This document shows, in pieces, positions 22,121 through 32,280 of a DNA stretch of 64,000 nt (position 1 is its first letter; each line of letters begins with the position of its first letter). Below the pieces are notes generated by a model. It was not told the origin of the DNA and made no database searches. It saw only the letters and a list, made by a program, of their open reading frames with translations. The translations under genes and the position numbers were made by a program. Origin of the DNA: Hyphomicrobiales bacterium. GTDB taxonomy: Bacteria; Pseudomonadota; Alphaproteobacteria; Rhizobiales; Beijerinckiaceae. Location of the stretch: the NCBI GenBank assembly GCA_028290405.1, contig JAQGJX010000102.1, forward strand, positions 1 to 64,000, in the 5' to 3' direction.

Positions 22121-23440
22121 TCAGCTCAGCCAGCGGACCATGCCGAGCGCCAGCGCGGGAAACGCCATCACCAGGGCCAGCCGCACCACGTCCGCCACGA
22201 GAAACGGCAGGACGCCGCGATAGGTGGCGGAGATCGGCACGCGGGTCGCGATCGAGCTGATGACGAACACGTTGAGCCCGATGGGCGGCGCGGTGAGGCC
22301 GATGCCCACCACGATGAGCACGAGAATGCCGAACCAGATCGCCACGTCGTCCGGCGGGATGCCGAAATCGAGCGCCGACACGATGGGGAAGAACACCGGC
22401 AGGGTCAGCAGCAGCATGGCGAGCTCGTCCATCACCGCGCCCAGCACGATGTAGAAGAACAGCAGCACGGCCAGCACCGCGTAGGGCGAGAGCCCCAGCC
22501 CGGCGATCCACGCGGCGGCCTCGGTGGGCAATTGCGACAGGGCGAGGAAGGAGTTGAACACCTCCGACCCGAGCAGGATGACGAAGATCATGCCCGTGGT
22601 GGTCACCGTCTGCATGAGGCTGGCGCGAATCTCCTTCCAGCCCAGCGAGCGCTGGGCGAGGCCGATGACGAACATGGAGACGACGCCGACCGCCGCGCCC
22701 TCCGTGGGCGTGAAGACGCCGCCGTAGATGCCGCCAACGACCACGAAGGCCACGATGAGCACGGGCCACGCGGCGCCGATGACGCGCAGCGTTTCCTGCC
22801 GGGTCATGCGCTCCTGCAGGGGCGCCCAACCGGGCTTGCGGCGCACCACGACGGCGATGGTGACGCAGTAGAAGACGGCCGCCAGCAGGCCTGGGACGAA
22901 CGCGGCCATGAACAGCTTGGCGATGTTCTGCTCCGTGGCGATGGCGTACACCACCAGGATCACAGAGGGCGGGATGAGGATGCCCAGCGTGCCGCCCACG
23001 GCGATGACGCCGGTGGAGAAGCCGCCGTCGTACTTGTAACGCTCCAGCTCCGGCAGCGCCGCCCTGCCGAAAGTGGCCGTGGTGGCGACGGAGGATCCGC
23101 AGATGGCGCCAAAGCCCGTGCAGGCGAGGATGACCGCATACGCCAACCCGCCGCGCACATGGCCGACGAGCGACGCGGCGGCGCGAAACAGCTTGGTGGA
23201 TAGGCCCGAATGCTCCGCCAGCGCGCCCATGAGGATGAACAGCGGGATGACCGACAGCGTGTAGTTGGCGAACTGGTGGTACGTGTTCGTCTTCATGTAG
23301 CCGAGGAAGGCGTGCAGGCTCGACAGGTGGATGTAGCCGACGGCGCCCGTGACCAGCATGGCGAGGCCGACGTGCATGCGCGCGCCGATGAGCAGCAGCA
23401 TGGCGCCAAAGCCGGCGAGCGCGACGAAGAGAGGGCTCAT
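22121..23440 (-). CDS. TRAP transporter large permease (DctM)
   Basis: 439 aa from ATG 23440; GILIPPSVILVVYAI, PTEGAAVG. Confidence 0.92.
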   Translation of the reverse strand: MSPLFVALAGFGAMLLLIGARMHVGLAMLVTGAVGYIHLSSLHAFLGYMKTNTYHQFANYTLSVIPLFILMGALAEHSGLSTKLFRAAASLVGHVRGGLAYAVILACTGFGAICGSSVATTATFGRAALPELERYKYDGGFSTGVIAVGGTLGILIPPSVILVVYAIATEQNIAKLFMAAFVPGLLAAVFYCVTIAVVVRRKPGWAPLQERMTRQETLRVIGAAWPVLIVAFVVVGGIYGGVFTPTEGAAVGVVSMFVIGLAQRSLGWKEIRASLMQTVTTTGMIFVILLGSEVFNSFLALSQLPTEAAAWIAGLGLSPYAVLAVLLFFYIVLGAVMDELAMLLLTLPVFFPIVSALDFGIPPDDVAIWFGILVLIVVGIGLTAPPIGLNVFVISSIATRVPISATYRGVLPFLVADVVRLALVMAFPALALGMVRWLS

Positions 23441-23940
23441 GAACGGCTCCGCAGCAGGCGTTGAGCCGTGTAGAGCGCGGCGAGGACGAGGAAAATGAGC
23501 AGCGCGGTGGAGACGAGCAGCGCCGGCCAGAGCGGCACTTGCGACACCATGGTGGATTCGCCGGTGCGGAACGCGTCGATGACGCCCTGCACCATGCTCC
23601 AGGAAATCACCCCTATGACGATGGCGTAGACCACGTCCCAAAGCGCGTCGATCGCGCCCTGCGCCCTGGGCGACAGGCGCGAGGTGAACGTGTCGACGAT
23701 GATGTTGCCCCGGTCGATCTGGCACAGGGGCAGGCAGCAGAAGACCACCAGAGCCGTGCCCATCTGCACGTATTCGAAATCGCCCGGCAGCGGCATGCCC
23801 AGAAGCCAGCGCATGAGCACGCTCACGGTCACCAGCACCGCAATGCCAAAGGACAGGAGACCGCCCACGAAGGCCACGAGGGTCGCCGCCAGCCGCACAG
23901 GCGAGCGGTCTGCGGCGACAGGTTCAGCTTGCATCGACAT
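23437..23940 (-). CDS. TRAP transporter small permease (DctQ)
   Basis: 4 TM, 167 aa, 4-nt overlap with DctM. Confidence 0.88.
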   Translation of the reverse strand: MSMQAEPVAADRSPVRLAATLVAFVGGLLSFGIAVLVTVSVLMRWLLGMPLPGDFEYVQMGTALVVFCCLPLCQIDRGNIIVDTFTSRLSPRAQGAIDALWDVVYAIVIGVISWSMVQGVIDAFRTGESTMVSQVPLWPALLVSTALLIFLVLAALYTAQRLLRSRS

Positions 23941-24000
23941 GGGGCGTTCCGGCGCTCGGGGAGAGGAAGGCCGCCCGCCGGGGCGGCCTTCAGGGCGCGA

Positions 24001-25053
24001 TCAGGAGGCGGCGTACTTGGCCAGCAGCGCCTTGGCGTCCGCGATCTGCTTGGCGCCGTCGAGGCCCTTGGCCTTCATGTCCTCGATCCACTTGGCGGTG
24101 ACGGGCTCGGCGGCCTTGATCCACGCCTGCTTTTCGGATTCCGGAAGCACCGTGATGGTGTTGCCGCGCTTGCGCACGGCTTCCTTCACCTCGGCGCCCG
24201 CCTCGTCCCACATCTTGCCGGCGGCGGTGGCGAACTCCATGCCCATCGTGTCGTCAATGATCTTGCGGAATTCAGGCGCCAGCCCCGCGTACTTCTCGTT
24301 GTTCATCACGATGAAAAACGCGGCGGTGTAGAGCGTCGGGTTGCCGGGGATTTCGAGGTGGAACTTGGCCAGTTCCGCCAGCTTGATCGAGGGCACGACC
24401 TCCCACGCCACGATGGCGCCGTCGATGACGCGCTGCGACACGCTCTCGGGCACCTGCGTCACCGGCATGCCGATGGCCGCTACGCCGACGGCCTTCAGGG
24501 CCTCGCCGGTGAGGCGCGCCGGGAAGCGCAGCTTCATGCCCTTCAGGTCTTCCAGCTTCTCGACCTTGCGGGTGGAGTGCAGCACGCCGCCGTCGTGGCA
24601 CCAGTAGCAAAGGAGCTTGGTGTCCTTGGTCTCGTTGAGCAGGTGCGTCTGCGAAAACTCATGCGCCGCGCGGGCGTTCACGATGCCCTTCTGGTTCGCG
24701 ATGAAGGGCAGCTCGAACACTTCCGCCGACGGGAAACGGCCCGGGGTCGCGCCGGGCAGCGTCCACACCATGTCGACCACGCCGTCCTTGGCCTGATCGT
24801 AGAGCTGGGGCGGCGTGCCGCCGAGCTGCATGGCGGGGAACACCTGCACCTTGAGCTTGCCGCCGGAAATCTCCTCCACCTTCTTCGCCCACGGCATGAT
24901 GAGGCGCGTGTGGACGTTGGAGACGGCGGGCAGGAAGTGGTGGAAGCGCAGGGTGGTGACGGCCTGCGCGCTGGCGCTGGTCGCGCCCAGGATGGCGGGG
25001 GCGGCGATGAGCCCGCCCGCTGCGGCGACGACGCCGCGTCTCGAAATGGTCAT
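24001..25053 (-). CDS. TRAP transporter substrate-binding protein (DctP)
   Basis: signal region MTISRRGVVAAAGGLIAAPAILG; DctP-like body. Confidence 0.9.
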   Translation of the reverse strand: MTISRRGVVAAAGGLIAAPAILGATSASAQAVTTLRFHHFLPAVSNVHTRLIMPWAKKVEEISGGKLKVQVFPAMQLGGTPPQLYDQAKDGVVDMVWTLPGATPGRFPSAEVFELPFIANQKGIVNARAAHEFSQTHLLNETKDTKLLCYWCHDGGVLHSTRKVEKLEDLKGMKLRFPARLTGEALKAVGVAAIGMPVTQVPESVSQRVIDGAIVAWEVVPSIKLAELAKFHLEIPGNPTLYTAAFFIVMNNEKYAGLAPEFRKIIDDTMGMEFATAAGKMWDEAGAEVKEAVRKRGNTITVLPESEKQAWIKAAEPVTAKWIEDMKAKGLDGAKQIADAKALLAKYAAS

Positions 25054-25169
25054 GTGTATTCCCTCCTCGGAATTGCACGGGCGCCGTCCCCACGGCGCCA
25101 CGACTCCCGTGGGCACTTTAGCGGCGCCGTCAGCGTACGCCAGCCTGAAAATCCGCCCGATCGTATCCA

Positions 25170-25727
25170 ATGAAATTATTTGCCGCCGGACGCGTCCTCA
25201 TGCTGAATGGGCGCCCACAGGCGGAACAGACCATGACCGGCGGAAAATCGGCGAAGGCGGACATGCAACCGGAGGACGCGGCGAAACGGCTGTCTCTGTC
25301 CCGGTTCCTGCCCTACCAATTGTCCGTCGCGGCCGAGAGCGTGAGCCGGGTGTTCGCCCGCCGCTACGAGGAATCCTTCGGGCTCACCGTTCCCGAATGG
25401 CGCGTGATGGCCGTGCTGGCCGAGACGGACCGCATCCCCACGCAGGACATCATCGAACGCACCCAGATGGACCCGGTGCGCGTGAGCCGCGCCGCGATCC
25501 GCCTCGCCGACAAGGGGCTGGTGCAGCGCAAGACGAACCCCAGGGACCAGCGCGCCCACCTGTTGAGCCTGAGCGCCGAGGGGCTTGCGGTCTATGGCCA
25601 GATCGTGCCGCTGGCGCGCGACCTCGAGCAGGACCTGACGGAGACGCTGACCGAGGCCGAGCGCGCGCAGCTCGAGGCGATCCTGGCGAAGATCCACGCG
25701 CGGGGCCGCATGCTGCTGGCCGATTAG
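25170..25727 (+). CDS. MarR family transcriptional regulator
   Basis: winged-helix region TQDIIERTQMDPVRVSRAAIRLADKGLVQRKTNPRDQRAHLLSLSAEG; start may be internal. Confidence 0.88.
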   Translation: MKLFAAGRVLMLNGRPQAEQTMTGGKSAKADMQPEDAAKRLSLSRFLPYQLSVAAESVSRVFARRYEESFGLTVPEWRVMAVLAETDRIPTQDIIERTQMDPVRVSRAAIRLADKGLVQRKTNPRDQRAHLLSLSAEGLAVYGQIVPLARDLEQDLTETLTEAERAQLEAILAKIHARGRMLLAD

Positions 25728-25853
25728 CCGTCCCGCGCGAAAGCCCGCAAGGCGCCAATTCCGTGCGCTTCCTTGACCCCGCGACGCCGCGCGACGATGA
25801 TGCGCGCGCTTTTGAAATAGCAGGCCGAGCCGCTCGGCCGCCCGGGGGAAACC

Positions 25854-27056
25854 GTGAAAGTCTTCGTCTTCGATCTTCTGCCCTACGCCACGCATCTCGA
25901 CCATCTGCGGGTGGACGGCGAACTGCCCTACCCGCTCGGCGCGGCCCATTGCGACCCCAAGGTCGTCGCCCGCACCTATGCGGAGCACCTGGACGCCTGG
26001 GAGGAGATGGACCGGCTGGGCTACGACGGCGTGGGCTTCAACGAGCACCACACCTCCCCCTACGGGCTGATGAACTCGCCCAACCTGCTGGCCGCCGCCG
26101 CCGCGCAGCGCACCAAGAACATCAAGCTGCTGATCTACGCGAACCTGCTGCCGCTGCACAATCCGCTGCGGCTGGCGGAGGAACTCGCCATGCTCGACTG
26201 CATGTCGAACGGGCGCATCATCTCCGGCTTCGCGCGCGGCATTCCGCGTGAATACGCGGTGCACAACGTGCCGATGAGCGAATCGCGCGAGCGCTTCGAG
26301 GAAGCCTACGAGATCGTCACGCGCGCCTGGTCCGAGGACATCTTCTCCTACGAGGGCAAGTTCTGGAGCCACAAGGACATCGCCATCTGGCCGCGTCCCT
26401 ACCAGCAGCCGGGCCCGCCGGTGTGGATTCCCGTCACCGGCAGCCGCGAGTCCATCGAGTGGGCGGCGGCCCGCAACATTCCGATCACGCCCGGCGCCGC
26501 CACCGAAGGCCTGCGGCTGGACGCGGTGCGCCTGTACGCGCAGAGCCTCGCGCAGCACGGCCGCACGATCACGCCCGACCACATCTCCCTGCCCGCCAAC
26601 GTCTTCGTCGCCGACAGCAAGGCGGAGGCCGTGCGCCAGAACGCGCCGTACCACCTGTATTTCAACACCACGATCTACAGCCACGGCAATTTCACCGAGA
26701 CCAGCAAGCAGCGCGGCTCGGGCTATGTGAGCGAGCGCGCCAGCGACTACGTGAGCCAGGAAAACCTGAAGGCGTTCGAGCGCTCGCGCGACGACTTCCG
26801 CAAGCTCACCTTCGCGGACGTGGAGAAGCAGGCGCAGAACATGCCCTGGGGCTCGCCAGACGAGGTGACCCAGCGGCTCATCGACGCCGCCGAGCGCGCC
26901 GGCGCCGGCACGCTGCTGCTCAGCATGAACCGGGGCGCCATGCCGCAGGAGCTGTTCCTTGAGCAGATCCGCCGCTTCGGCCGCGACGTGCTGCCCGCCC
27001 TGCAGGCCTATCAGGTGAAATCCTCGCCCTTCGCCGCGCAGGCCGCGGCGGAATAA
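25854..27056 (+). CDS. LLM-class flavin-dependent monooxygenase
   Basis: luciferase-like fold; YDGVGFNEHHTSPYGLMNSPNLLAAAAAQRT. Confidence 0.88.
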   Translation: MKVFVFDLLPYATHLDHLRVDGELPYPLGAAHCDPKVVARTYAEHLDAWEEMDRLGYDGVGFNEHHTSPYGLMNSPNLLAAAAAQRTKNIKLLIYANLLPLHNPLRLAEELAMLDCMSNGRIISGFARGIPREYAVHNVPMSESRERFEEAYEIVTRAWSEDIFSYEGKFWSHKDIAIWPRPYQQPGPPVWIPVTGSRESIEWAAARNIPITPGAATEGLRLDAVRLYAQSLAQHGRTITPDHISLPANVFVADSKAEAVRQNAPYHLYFNTTIYSHGNFTETSKQRGSGYVSERASDYVSQENLKAFERSRDDFRKLTFADVEKQAQNMPWGSPDEVTQRLIDAAERAGAGTLLLSMNRGAMPQELFLEQIRRFGRDVLPALQAYQVKSSPFAAQAAAE

Positions 27057-27137
27057 CCGACATCAGCGCCGGCGGCCTGCGGGCCGCCGTTTTCGACGAC
27101 AAAAAAGGGCCGACGGGCGGCCTGCAGGGAGGTCACA

Positions 27138-28835
27138 TTGAAGAACTCGGTCGACGGCGGCGAAGCCGTACTTGAAGCCATGCGCAACCTGGGCGTGGAT
27201 TACATCATCTCCTCGCCCGGCTCGGAATGGAGCCCGGTGTGGGAGGCCATGTCGCGCCAGACGGTGGAAAAGAACGACGGCCCGAAGTTTCTCGATTGCT
27301 GGCATGAGACGCTCGCGGTCGACATGGCGCTGGGCTACACGGCCGTGACGGGCCGCATGCAGGCGGTTCTGCTGCATGCGGGCGTGGGCCTCATGCACGG
27401 CTCCATGGCGATGCTGAGCGCCACCAAGGCCGAAATGCCCATGCTGGTGATGTCCGGAGAATCGACCACCTACGGGGACGATCCCGAGCGCGAGGTCGAG
27501 CCGCAATTCTACGGCGGCGTCAGCGAGGGCGGTTCGGAACGCTATGTGGCGCCCATCGTGAAGTACGCCACCCACGTCAACAATCATTCGACGCTGTACC
27601 ACACCATCGTGCGCGGCGCGGAGATCTCCCAGCGCACGCCGCGCGGGCCGGTCTACGTCAACGTGTCGCTGGAGGCGCTGCTGCAGGAGTGGAAGCGCCC
27701 CGACGACCTGCGCAAGGTCGCCCCGGCGCCCCGGACCCAGGCCATGCAGCAGGACGTGGAGGAGGTTGCGGCGCTGCTGCGCGCCGCCAGGAACCCCGTG
27801 GTGGTTGTGGAACTGGCGGGCCGCGATCCCGAAGCGTTCCACGCGCTCGTCGAGATGGCGGACGCGCTGGCCGTGCCGGTCGTCAACGGCCGCGCGAGCG
27901 TCTACTCGAACTTCCCGCGCAACCACGACATGTGGCAGGGCTACCAGACCTTCGAGCACGTCGAGGACAGCGACCTTATCCTGCTGGTGAGCGGCAAGAC
28001 CCCCTGGTACACGCCCTCCAAGCGCCCGGGCGTCGGCAAGATCGTGTCCATCAGCGAGTATCCGCTGAAGACGCACCTCGGCTACCAGGTGCTGCACGCC
28101 GACAGCTATCTGGAAGGCGACGTCGCCGCCGCCCTGCGGATGCTGACCGCCGCCGCGAAGCCCGGCCCCGGGGACGCGGCGAAGATCGAGGCGCGCCGCG
28201 CCAAATGGAAGGGCGTCCATGACGCCTATGTGGCCAGCATGGCGGCCGCGCGCGAAAAGTCCGTGGCGACGGGCGCCATCGACGCGCTGGCGCTGGCGGA
28301 CGTCGCCGGCAAGGCGCTGCCCGGGAACACGATCGTCTGCGACGAGACCATCACGCACATGCCCGTCATGCGCCCGCACCTGCCGCTGGACGAGCCGCAA
28401 AGCTTCTTCCGCGTGACGGGCGGCGCGCTCGGCCAGGGCATCGGGGCGGCGCTGGGCGTCAAGCTTGCGTCGCCTGACCGCCCGGTGGTGCTGTTCGTGG
28501 GCGACGGATCGTTCCTCTACAACCCGATCATCCAGGCGCTCGGCGCGTCCAAGACGCACAAGCTGCCGATCATCATCGTGGTCTGCAACAACAAGAAGTA
28601 CGAGGCCATGCGCAAGGGCCACGTGATCTACTACAAGGGCGGCTACGCGGACACGACGCGCTTCCATCACGGCGTGGAGATCGACGGGCCGGAGTACCAC
28701 GAGCTGGGAAGCCATTTCGGCTTCTTCGGCGCCAAGGTCTCCACACCCGACGCGCTCGCCAAGGCCTTCGCCGACGCGCTTACGGCGAACCGGGACGGCC
28801 GAACGGCCATCCTCAATGTCGAGATGGTGAAGTAA
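27138..28835 (+). CDS. thiamine-pyrophosphate-dependent enzyme (acetolactate synthase-like)
   Basis: TTG start after GGGAGG; CWHETLAVDMALGYTAVTG; C-terminal VVLFVGDGSFLYNPIIQALGASKTHKLPIIIVVCNN. Confidence 0.88.
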   Translation: MKNSVDGGEAVLEAMRNLGVDYIISSPGSEWSPVWEAMSRQTVEKNDGPKFLDCWHETLAVDMALGYTAVTGRMQAVLLHAGVGLMHGSMAMLSATKAEMPMLVMSGESTTYGDDPEREVEPQFYGGVSEGGSERYVAPIVKYATHVNNHSTLYHTIVRGAEISQRTPRGPVYVNVSLEALLQEWKRPDDLRKVAPAPRTQAMQQDVEEVAALLRAARNPVVVVELAGRDPEAFHALVEMADALAVPVVNGRASVYSNFPRNHDMWQGYQTFEHVEDSDLILLVSGKTPWYTPSKRPGVGKIVSISEYPLKTHLGYQVLHADSYLEGDVAAALRMLTAAAKPGPGDAAKIEARRAKWKGVHDAYVASMAAAREKSVATGAIDALALADVAGKALPGNTIVCDETITHMPVMRPHLPLDEPQSFFRVTGGALGQGIGAALGVKLASPDRPVVLFVGDGSFLYNPIIQALGASKTHKLPIIIVVCNNKKYEAMRKGHVIYYKGGYADTTRFHHGVEIDGPEYHELGSHFGFFGAKVSTPDALAKAFADALTANRDGRTAILNVEMVK

Positions 28836-28870
28836 GGCTCGCCTGCGCGAAGATGATCCACGCACCACGT

Positions 28871-28896
28871 CCCCGGGGCGCGAAGCGCACCCGGGG
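28871..28896 (-). repeat. intergenic palindromic repeat (family A), reverse orientation
   Basis: ccccggggcgcgaagcgcacccgggg; core is near-identical to reverse complement of 136-176 core. Confidence 0.55.
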
Positions 28897-28922
28897 TTCA
28901 GGGGCGGGCGCCTCATCCGGCG

Positions 28923-28960
28923 GCTCTGGGTCCCGGATCGTTGCGCGTCCGGGAAAGCGG
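28923..28960 (+). repeat. intergenic palindromic repeat (family A)
   Basis: gctctgggtcccggatcgttgcgcgtccgggaaagcgg; stem tcccgga/tccggga. Confidence 0.6.
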
Positions 28961-28991
28961 GCTTCATCAGCTTTGAGGCGGTCTTGGGCGC

Positions 28992-29012
28992 GCGCCGGGA
29001 GGCGCGCGGTCC
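28992..29012 (+). repeat. 21-nt dispersed repeat, copy 2
   Basis: identical to 13473-13493. Confidence 0.6.
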
Positions 29013-29088
29013 AGTGCGCCGCAAACCCTTTGCGGATCGCCGCGTTTCTTCTAGTCTGCCGCGCAGCCCTCCTGCGGACAGCGCCCAC

Positions 29089-30519
29089 TTGAACAAGCAA
29101 CTCATCACGCCGCTGATCGTCGCCTGCGCGCTGCTGATGGAGAACATCGACTCCACCGTCATCTCCACCTCCCTGCCGCTGATCGCGGCGGACCTTGGCA
29201 CGGACGCGTTGTCGCTGAAGCTCGCCATCACGTCGTACCTGCTCTCCCTCGCGGTGTTCATTCCCGCCAGCGGCTGGGTGGCGGACCGGTTCGGCGCCCG
29301 CAACGTGTTCCGCCTGGCGCTCGTCATCTTCGTCGTCGGCTCCATCATGTCCGGCATGTCGAACTCCATCTGGCAGATGGTGGGCGCGCGGGTGCTGCAG
29401 GGTTTCGGGGGCTCCATGATGCTGCCCGTCGGGCGGCTCATCGTGCTGCGCTCAGTGCCGCGCGCGCAGATGGTGGCGGCGTTCGTGTGGCTCACCGTGC
29501 CGGCGATGATCGGCCCCCTCATGGGCCCGCCGCTCGGCGGCTTCATCTCCACCTATTTCAACTGGCGCTGGATCTTCTGGATCAACGTGCCGGTGGGAGC
29601 GCTCGGGGTCGTGCTGGCGAGCCTCTACATCGACGACGTGCGGGAGGAGAACCCGGGACCGTTCGACCTTGCGGGCTTCCTGCTGACCGGCGTCGGCTTC
29701 TCGGGCCTCGTGTTCGGGTTCTCGCTGCTGGGCGGGCACTTCGTGTCGCCCCTGCTGAACGCGGCGCTGATCGGCGCGGGGCTCGCGTCCCTCATCGTGT
29801 ACGTTCTGTATGCGCGCGGGCGCGACAATGCGGTGCTGGACCTCACGCTGTTGCGCATTCCCACGTTCCGCACGGCCCTTGCGGGCGGCGTGCTGTTTCG
29901 GCTGTGCATCGGCGCCCTGCCCTTCCTGCTGCCGCTGTTGCTGCAACTGGGGTTCGGCCTGTCGCCGTTCCAGTCCGGCCTGCTGACGTTCGCGGGCGCC
30001 ATCGGCGCGCTGGCGATGAAGTTCACCGGCCCGTGGTCCCTGCGCACGTTCGGCTTCCGCAACGTGCTGCTCATCAACGGCGCCATCACGGCCGCGTTCA
30101 TGGCGGCGAACGCGCTGTTCACGCCGCAGACGCCCCATGCTGTCATTCTCGTCGTGCTGATCACCGGCGGATTCTTCCGCTCGCTGCAATTCACGGCGCT
30201 GAACGGGCTTGTGTTCGCGGACGTGGAGAACCAGCGCATGAGCCGCGCCACCACGATGAACGCCGCCATCATGCAGGTCGGCGCCTCGGCGGGCGTGGCT
30301 CTGGGCGCGCTGGCGGTGGAGCTCACCCAGATCCACAGCGGCGCGGCGCAGGTGGGAGCGGACACGTTCGGGCCCGCGTTCGTCCTGCTGGGCGGCTTGA
30401 TGCTGGCCTCGACGCTGTTCTTCCTGCGCCTGCCGCCCAACGCCGCGGAAGGCATTGCAGGATCCATCAGAATGCGCGGCCCCAAGGGCGGCCCGCAGAA
30501 GGAGCAGGCGGCGGAATGA
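29089..30519 (+). CDS. MFS transporter, DHA2/EmrB-like
   Basis: TTG start; NIDSTVISTSLPLIAADLG; 14-TM-like ORF. Confidence 0.88.
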   Translation: MNKQLITPLIVACALLMENIDSTVISTSLPLIAADLGTDALSLKLAITSYLLSLAVFIPASGWVADRFGARNVFRLALVIFVVGSIMSGMSNSIWQMVGARVLQGFGGSMMLPVGRLIVLRSVPRAQMVAAFVWLTVPAMIGPLMGPPLGGFISTYFNWRWIFWINVPVGALGVVLASLYIDDVREENPGPFDLAGFLLTGVGFSGLVFGFSLLGGHFVSPLLNAALIGAGLASLIVYVLYARGRDNAVLDLTLLRIPTFRTALAGGVLFRLCIGALPFLLPLLLQLGFGLSPFQSGLLTFAGAIGALAMKFTGPWSLRTFGFRNVLLINGAITAAFMAANALFTPQTPHAVILVVLITGGFFRSLQFTALNGLVFADVENQRMSRATTMNAAIMQVGASAGVALGALAVELTQIHSGAAQVGADTFGPAFVLLGGLMLASTLFFLRLPPNAAEGIAGSIRMRGPKGGPQKEQAAE

Positions 30520-31550
30520 ATAGCAGCAAGCTCTTCTGGGCGCTCCTGCAGGGCGCCGCAGCCTTGGGGGCGGGCGCCGCGCACGCGCAGGACGCGGGCG
30601 CCTTCTACAAGGGCCGCACGGTCACCATCGTCATCGGCGCGGCGCCGGGCGGCGGCTACGACACCTATGGCCGCCTCGTGGCGCGCCACATCGGCCGCCA
30701 CATCCCCGGGGCGCCCAACGTGACGCCCGCCAACATGCCGGGCGCCGGCAGCAACACGGCTGCGGCGAACCTCGCCAACATCCTGCCCAGGGACGGCACG
30801 CAGATCGGCGCCATCTACGCCAGCGCGATGCTGGAGCCGCTGCTGGGCGACGCGGGCCGCATCAAGCATGATCCGGCGAAATTCCAGAACCTCGGCTCCG
30901 CCAGCCACGAGGTCTACACCTGCGTGCTGCGCGCGGACGCTCCGGCCGGGTCCATCGAAGACGCCAGGCGCGCCGAAGTCATCCTCGGCGCCACGGCGGA
31001 CGGCGGCACCACGGTCGATTTCCCGCTGATGTCCAACCGCTATCTGGGCACGAAGTACAAGGTGGTGCGCGGCTATGCGGGCTCGCGCGAGGTGACGCTG
31101 GCGGCCGAGCGCGGCGAGGTGCACGGCGCCTGCGGGCTGGCGTGGTCGACGCTCTCGGTGCAATACCCGAACCTGCTGCAGGACAAGCGCTTCCGGCTGA
31201 TCGCCCAGGAGGACATGGACGGCCTGCCGGAGCTGGCCGCCTATGGCGCGCCCGTCACCGGCAAGCTCACCGCGACAGAGGCGGACCGCCGCGCGCTGGA
31301 CCTGTTCTATTCGCAGAACGTGCTGGGCCGCCCCTTCGTGGTGGCGGCGGAAGCGCCCCGGGAGCGCGTGGCGGCGCTGCGCAAGGCCTTCATGGCCGCG
31401 CTGGCGGACCCGGAGCTGCTGGCGGAAGCCCGGCGCCTGCGCATCGACGTCGCCGCGACCTCAGGCGAAGACGTGGAGGCGCTGATCGCGCGGCTCTATG
31501 CGACGCCGCGCGAGATCGTCGAAAGCGTCAGGTCCACTCTGGGACGATAG
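30516..31550 (+). CDS. Bug/TctC-family substrate-binding protein
   Basis: signal peptide; FYKGRTVTIVIGAAPGGGYDTYGRLVARHIGRHIPG; ATGA overlap with MFS gene. Confidence 0.85.
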   Translation: MNSSKLFWALLQGAAALGAGAAHAQDAGAFYKGRTVTIVIGAAPGGGYDTYGRLVARHIGRHIPGAPNVTPANMPGAGSNTAAANLANILPRDGTQIGAIYASAMLEPLLGDAGRIKHDPAKFQNLGSASHEVYTCVLRADAPAGSIEDARRAEVILGATADGGTTVDFPLMSNRYLGTKYKVVRGYAGSREVTLAAERGEVHGACGLAWSTLSVQYPNLLQDKRFRLIAQEDMDGLPELAAYGAPVTGKLTATEADRRALDLFYSQNVLGRPFVVAAEAPRERVAALRKAFMAALADPELLAEARRLRIDVAATSGEDVEALIARLYATPREIVESVRSTLGR

Positions 31551-32280
31551 GCGAACGCTCGCTGACGTCGCGCGCCTCGCCCCGGAAGCCGGTGGCGAGC
31601 ACGTAAAGCTCCGCCGAATCCGCCCGGCTCGCCTTCGGCTTCACGTGGCGCACCACGGTGAAGTCGCGCTTGAGGGCGTTGAGCATCTCGCCTTCCGATC
31701 CGCCCTGGAACAGCTTGGCGACGAAGAAACCGCCGGGCGCCAGCACCTCGCAGGCGAACTCCACCGCAAGCTCGGCCAGATGCACGATACGCAGATGGTC
31801 GGTCTTCTTGTGGCCCGTGGTGTTGGCCGCCATGTCGGAGATGACGCCGTCCGCGCGCCCGCCCAGCATGGCTTTCAGCCGCTCCGGCGCGTCCGGCTCG
31901 AGGAAGTCCATGATGGTGAAATCGACGCCCGCGATGGTCTCGACATCGAGCAGGTCGATGCCCACGACCTTGCCCTTGCCGTCCGCGGAACCGACCTTCT
32001 TGGCCGCATATTGCGACCAGCCGCCGGGGGCTGCGCCCAGATCGACGATCTTCTGGCCCGGCTTGAACAGGTGGTAGCGTTCGTCAAGCTCGATGATCTT
32101 GAAGGCCGCGCGCGAGCGCCAGCCGTCGCGGCGCGCCTGCGCCACGAAGGGATCGTTCAACTGCCGCTCCAGCCAGAGCTTGGACGACATGGTGCGCTTG
32201 CCGGTGGACTTGACGCGCACCTTCAGCGAGCGCCCGCCCTCGTGCCCGCTGGAGCCGGGGCCGCCCTTCGCCGCGCTCAT
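31528..32280 (-). CDS. rlmE: 23S rRNA (uridine-2'-O) methyltransferase RlmE/FtsJ
   Basis: RSRAAFKIIELDERYHLFKPGQKIVDLGAAPGGWSQYAAKKV. Confidence 0.95.
   Translation of the reverse strand: MSAAKGGPGSSGHEGGRSLKVRVKSTGKRTMSSKLWLERQLNDPFVAQARRDGWRSRAAFKIIELDERYHLFKPGQKIVDLGAAPGGWSQYAAKKVGSADGKGKVVGIDLLDVETIAGVDFTIMDFLEPDAPERLKAMLGGRADGVISDMAANTTGHKKTDHLRIVHLAELAVEFACEVLAPGGFFVAKLFQGGSEGEMLNALKRDFTVVRHVKPKASRADSAELYVLATGFRGEARDVSERSPIVPEWT

Noticed and set aside
27063-29552. 829-aa minus ORF opposite the TPP enzyme and MFS gene
   Set aside because: Shadow ORF spanning two convincing + genes; low-complexity composition
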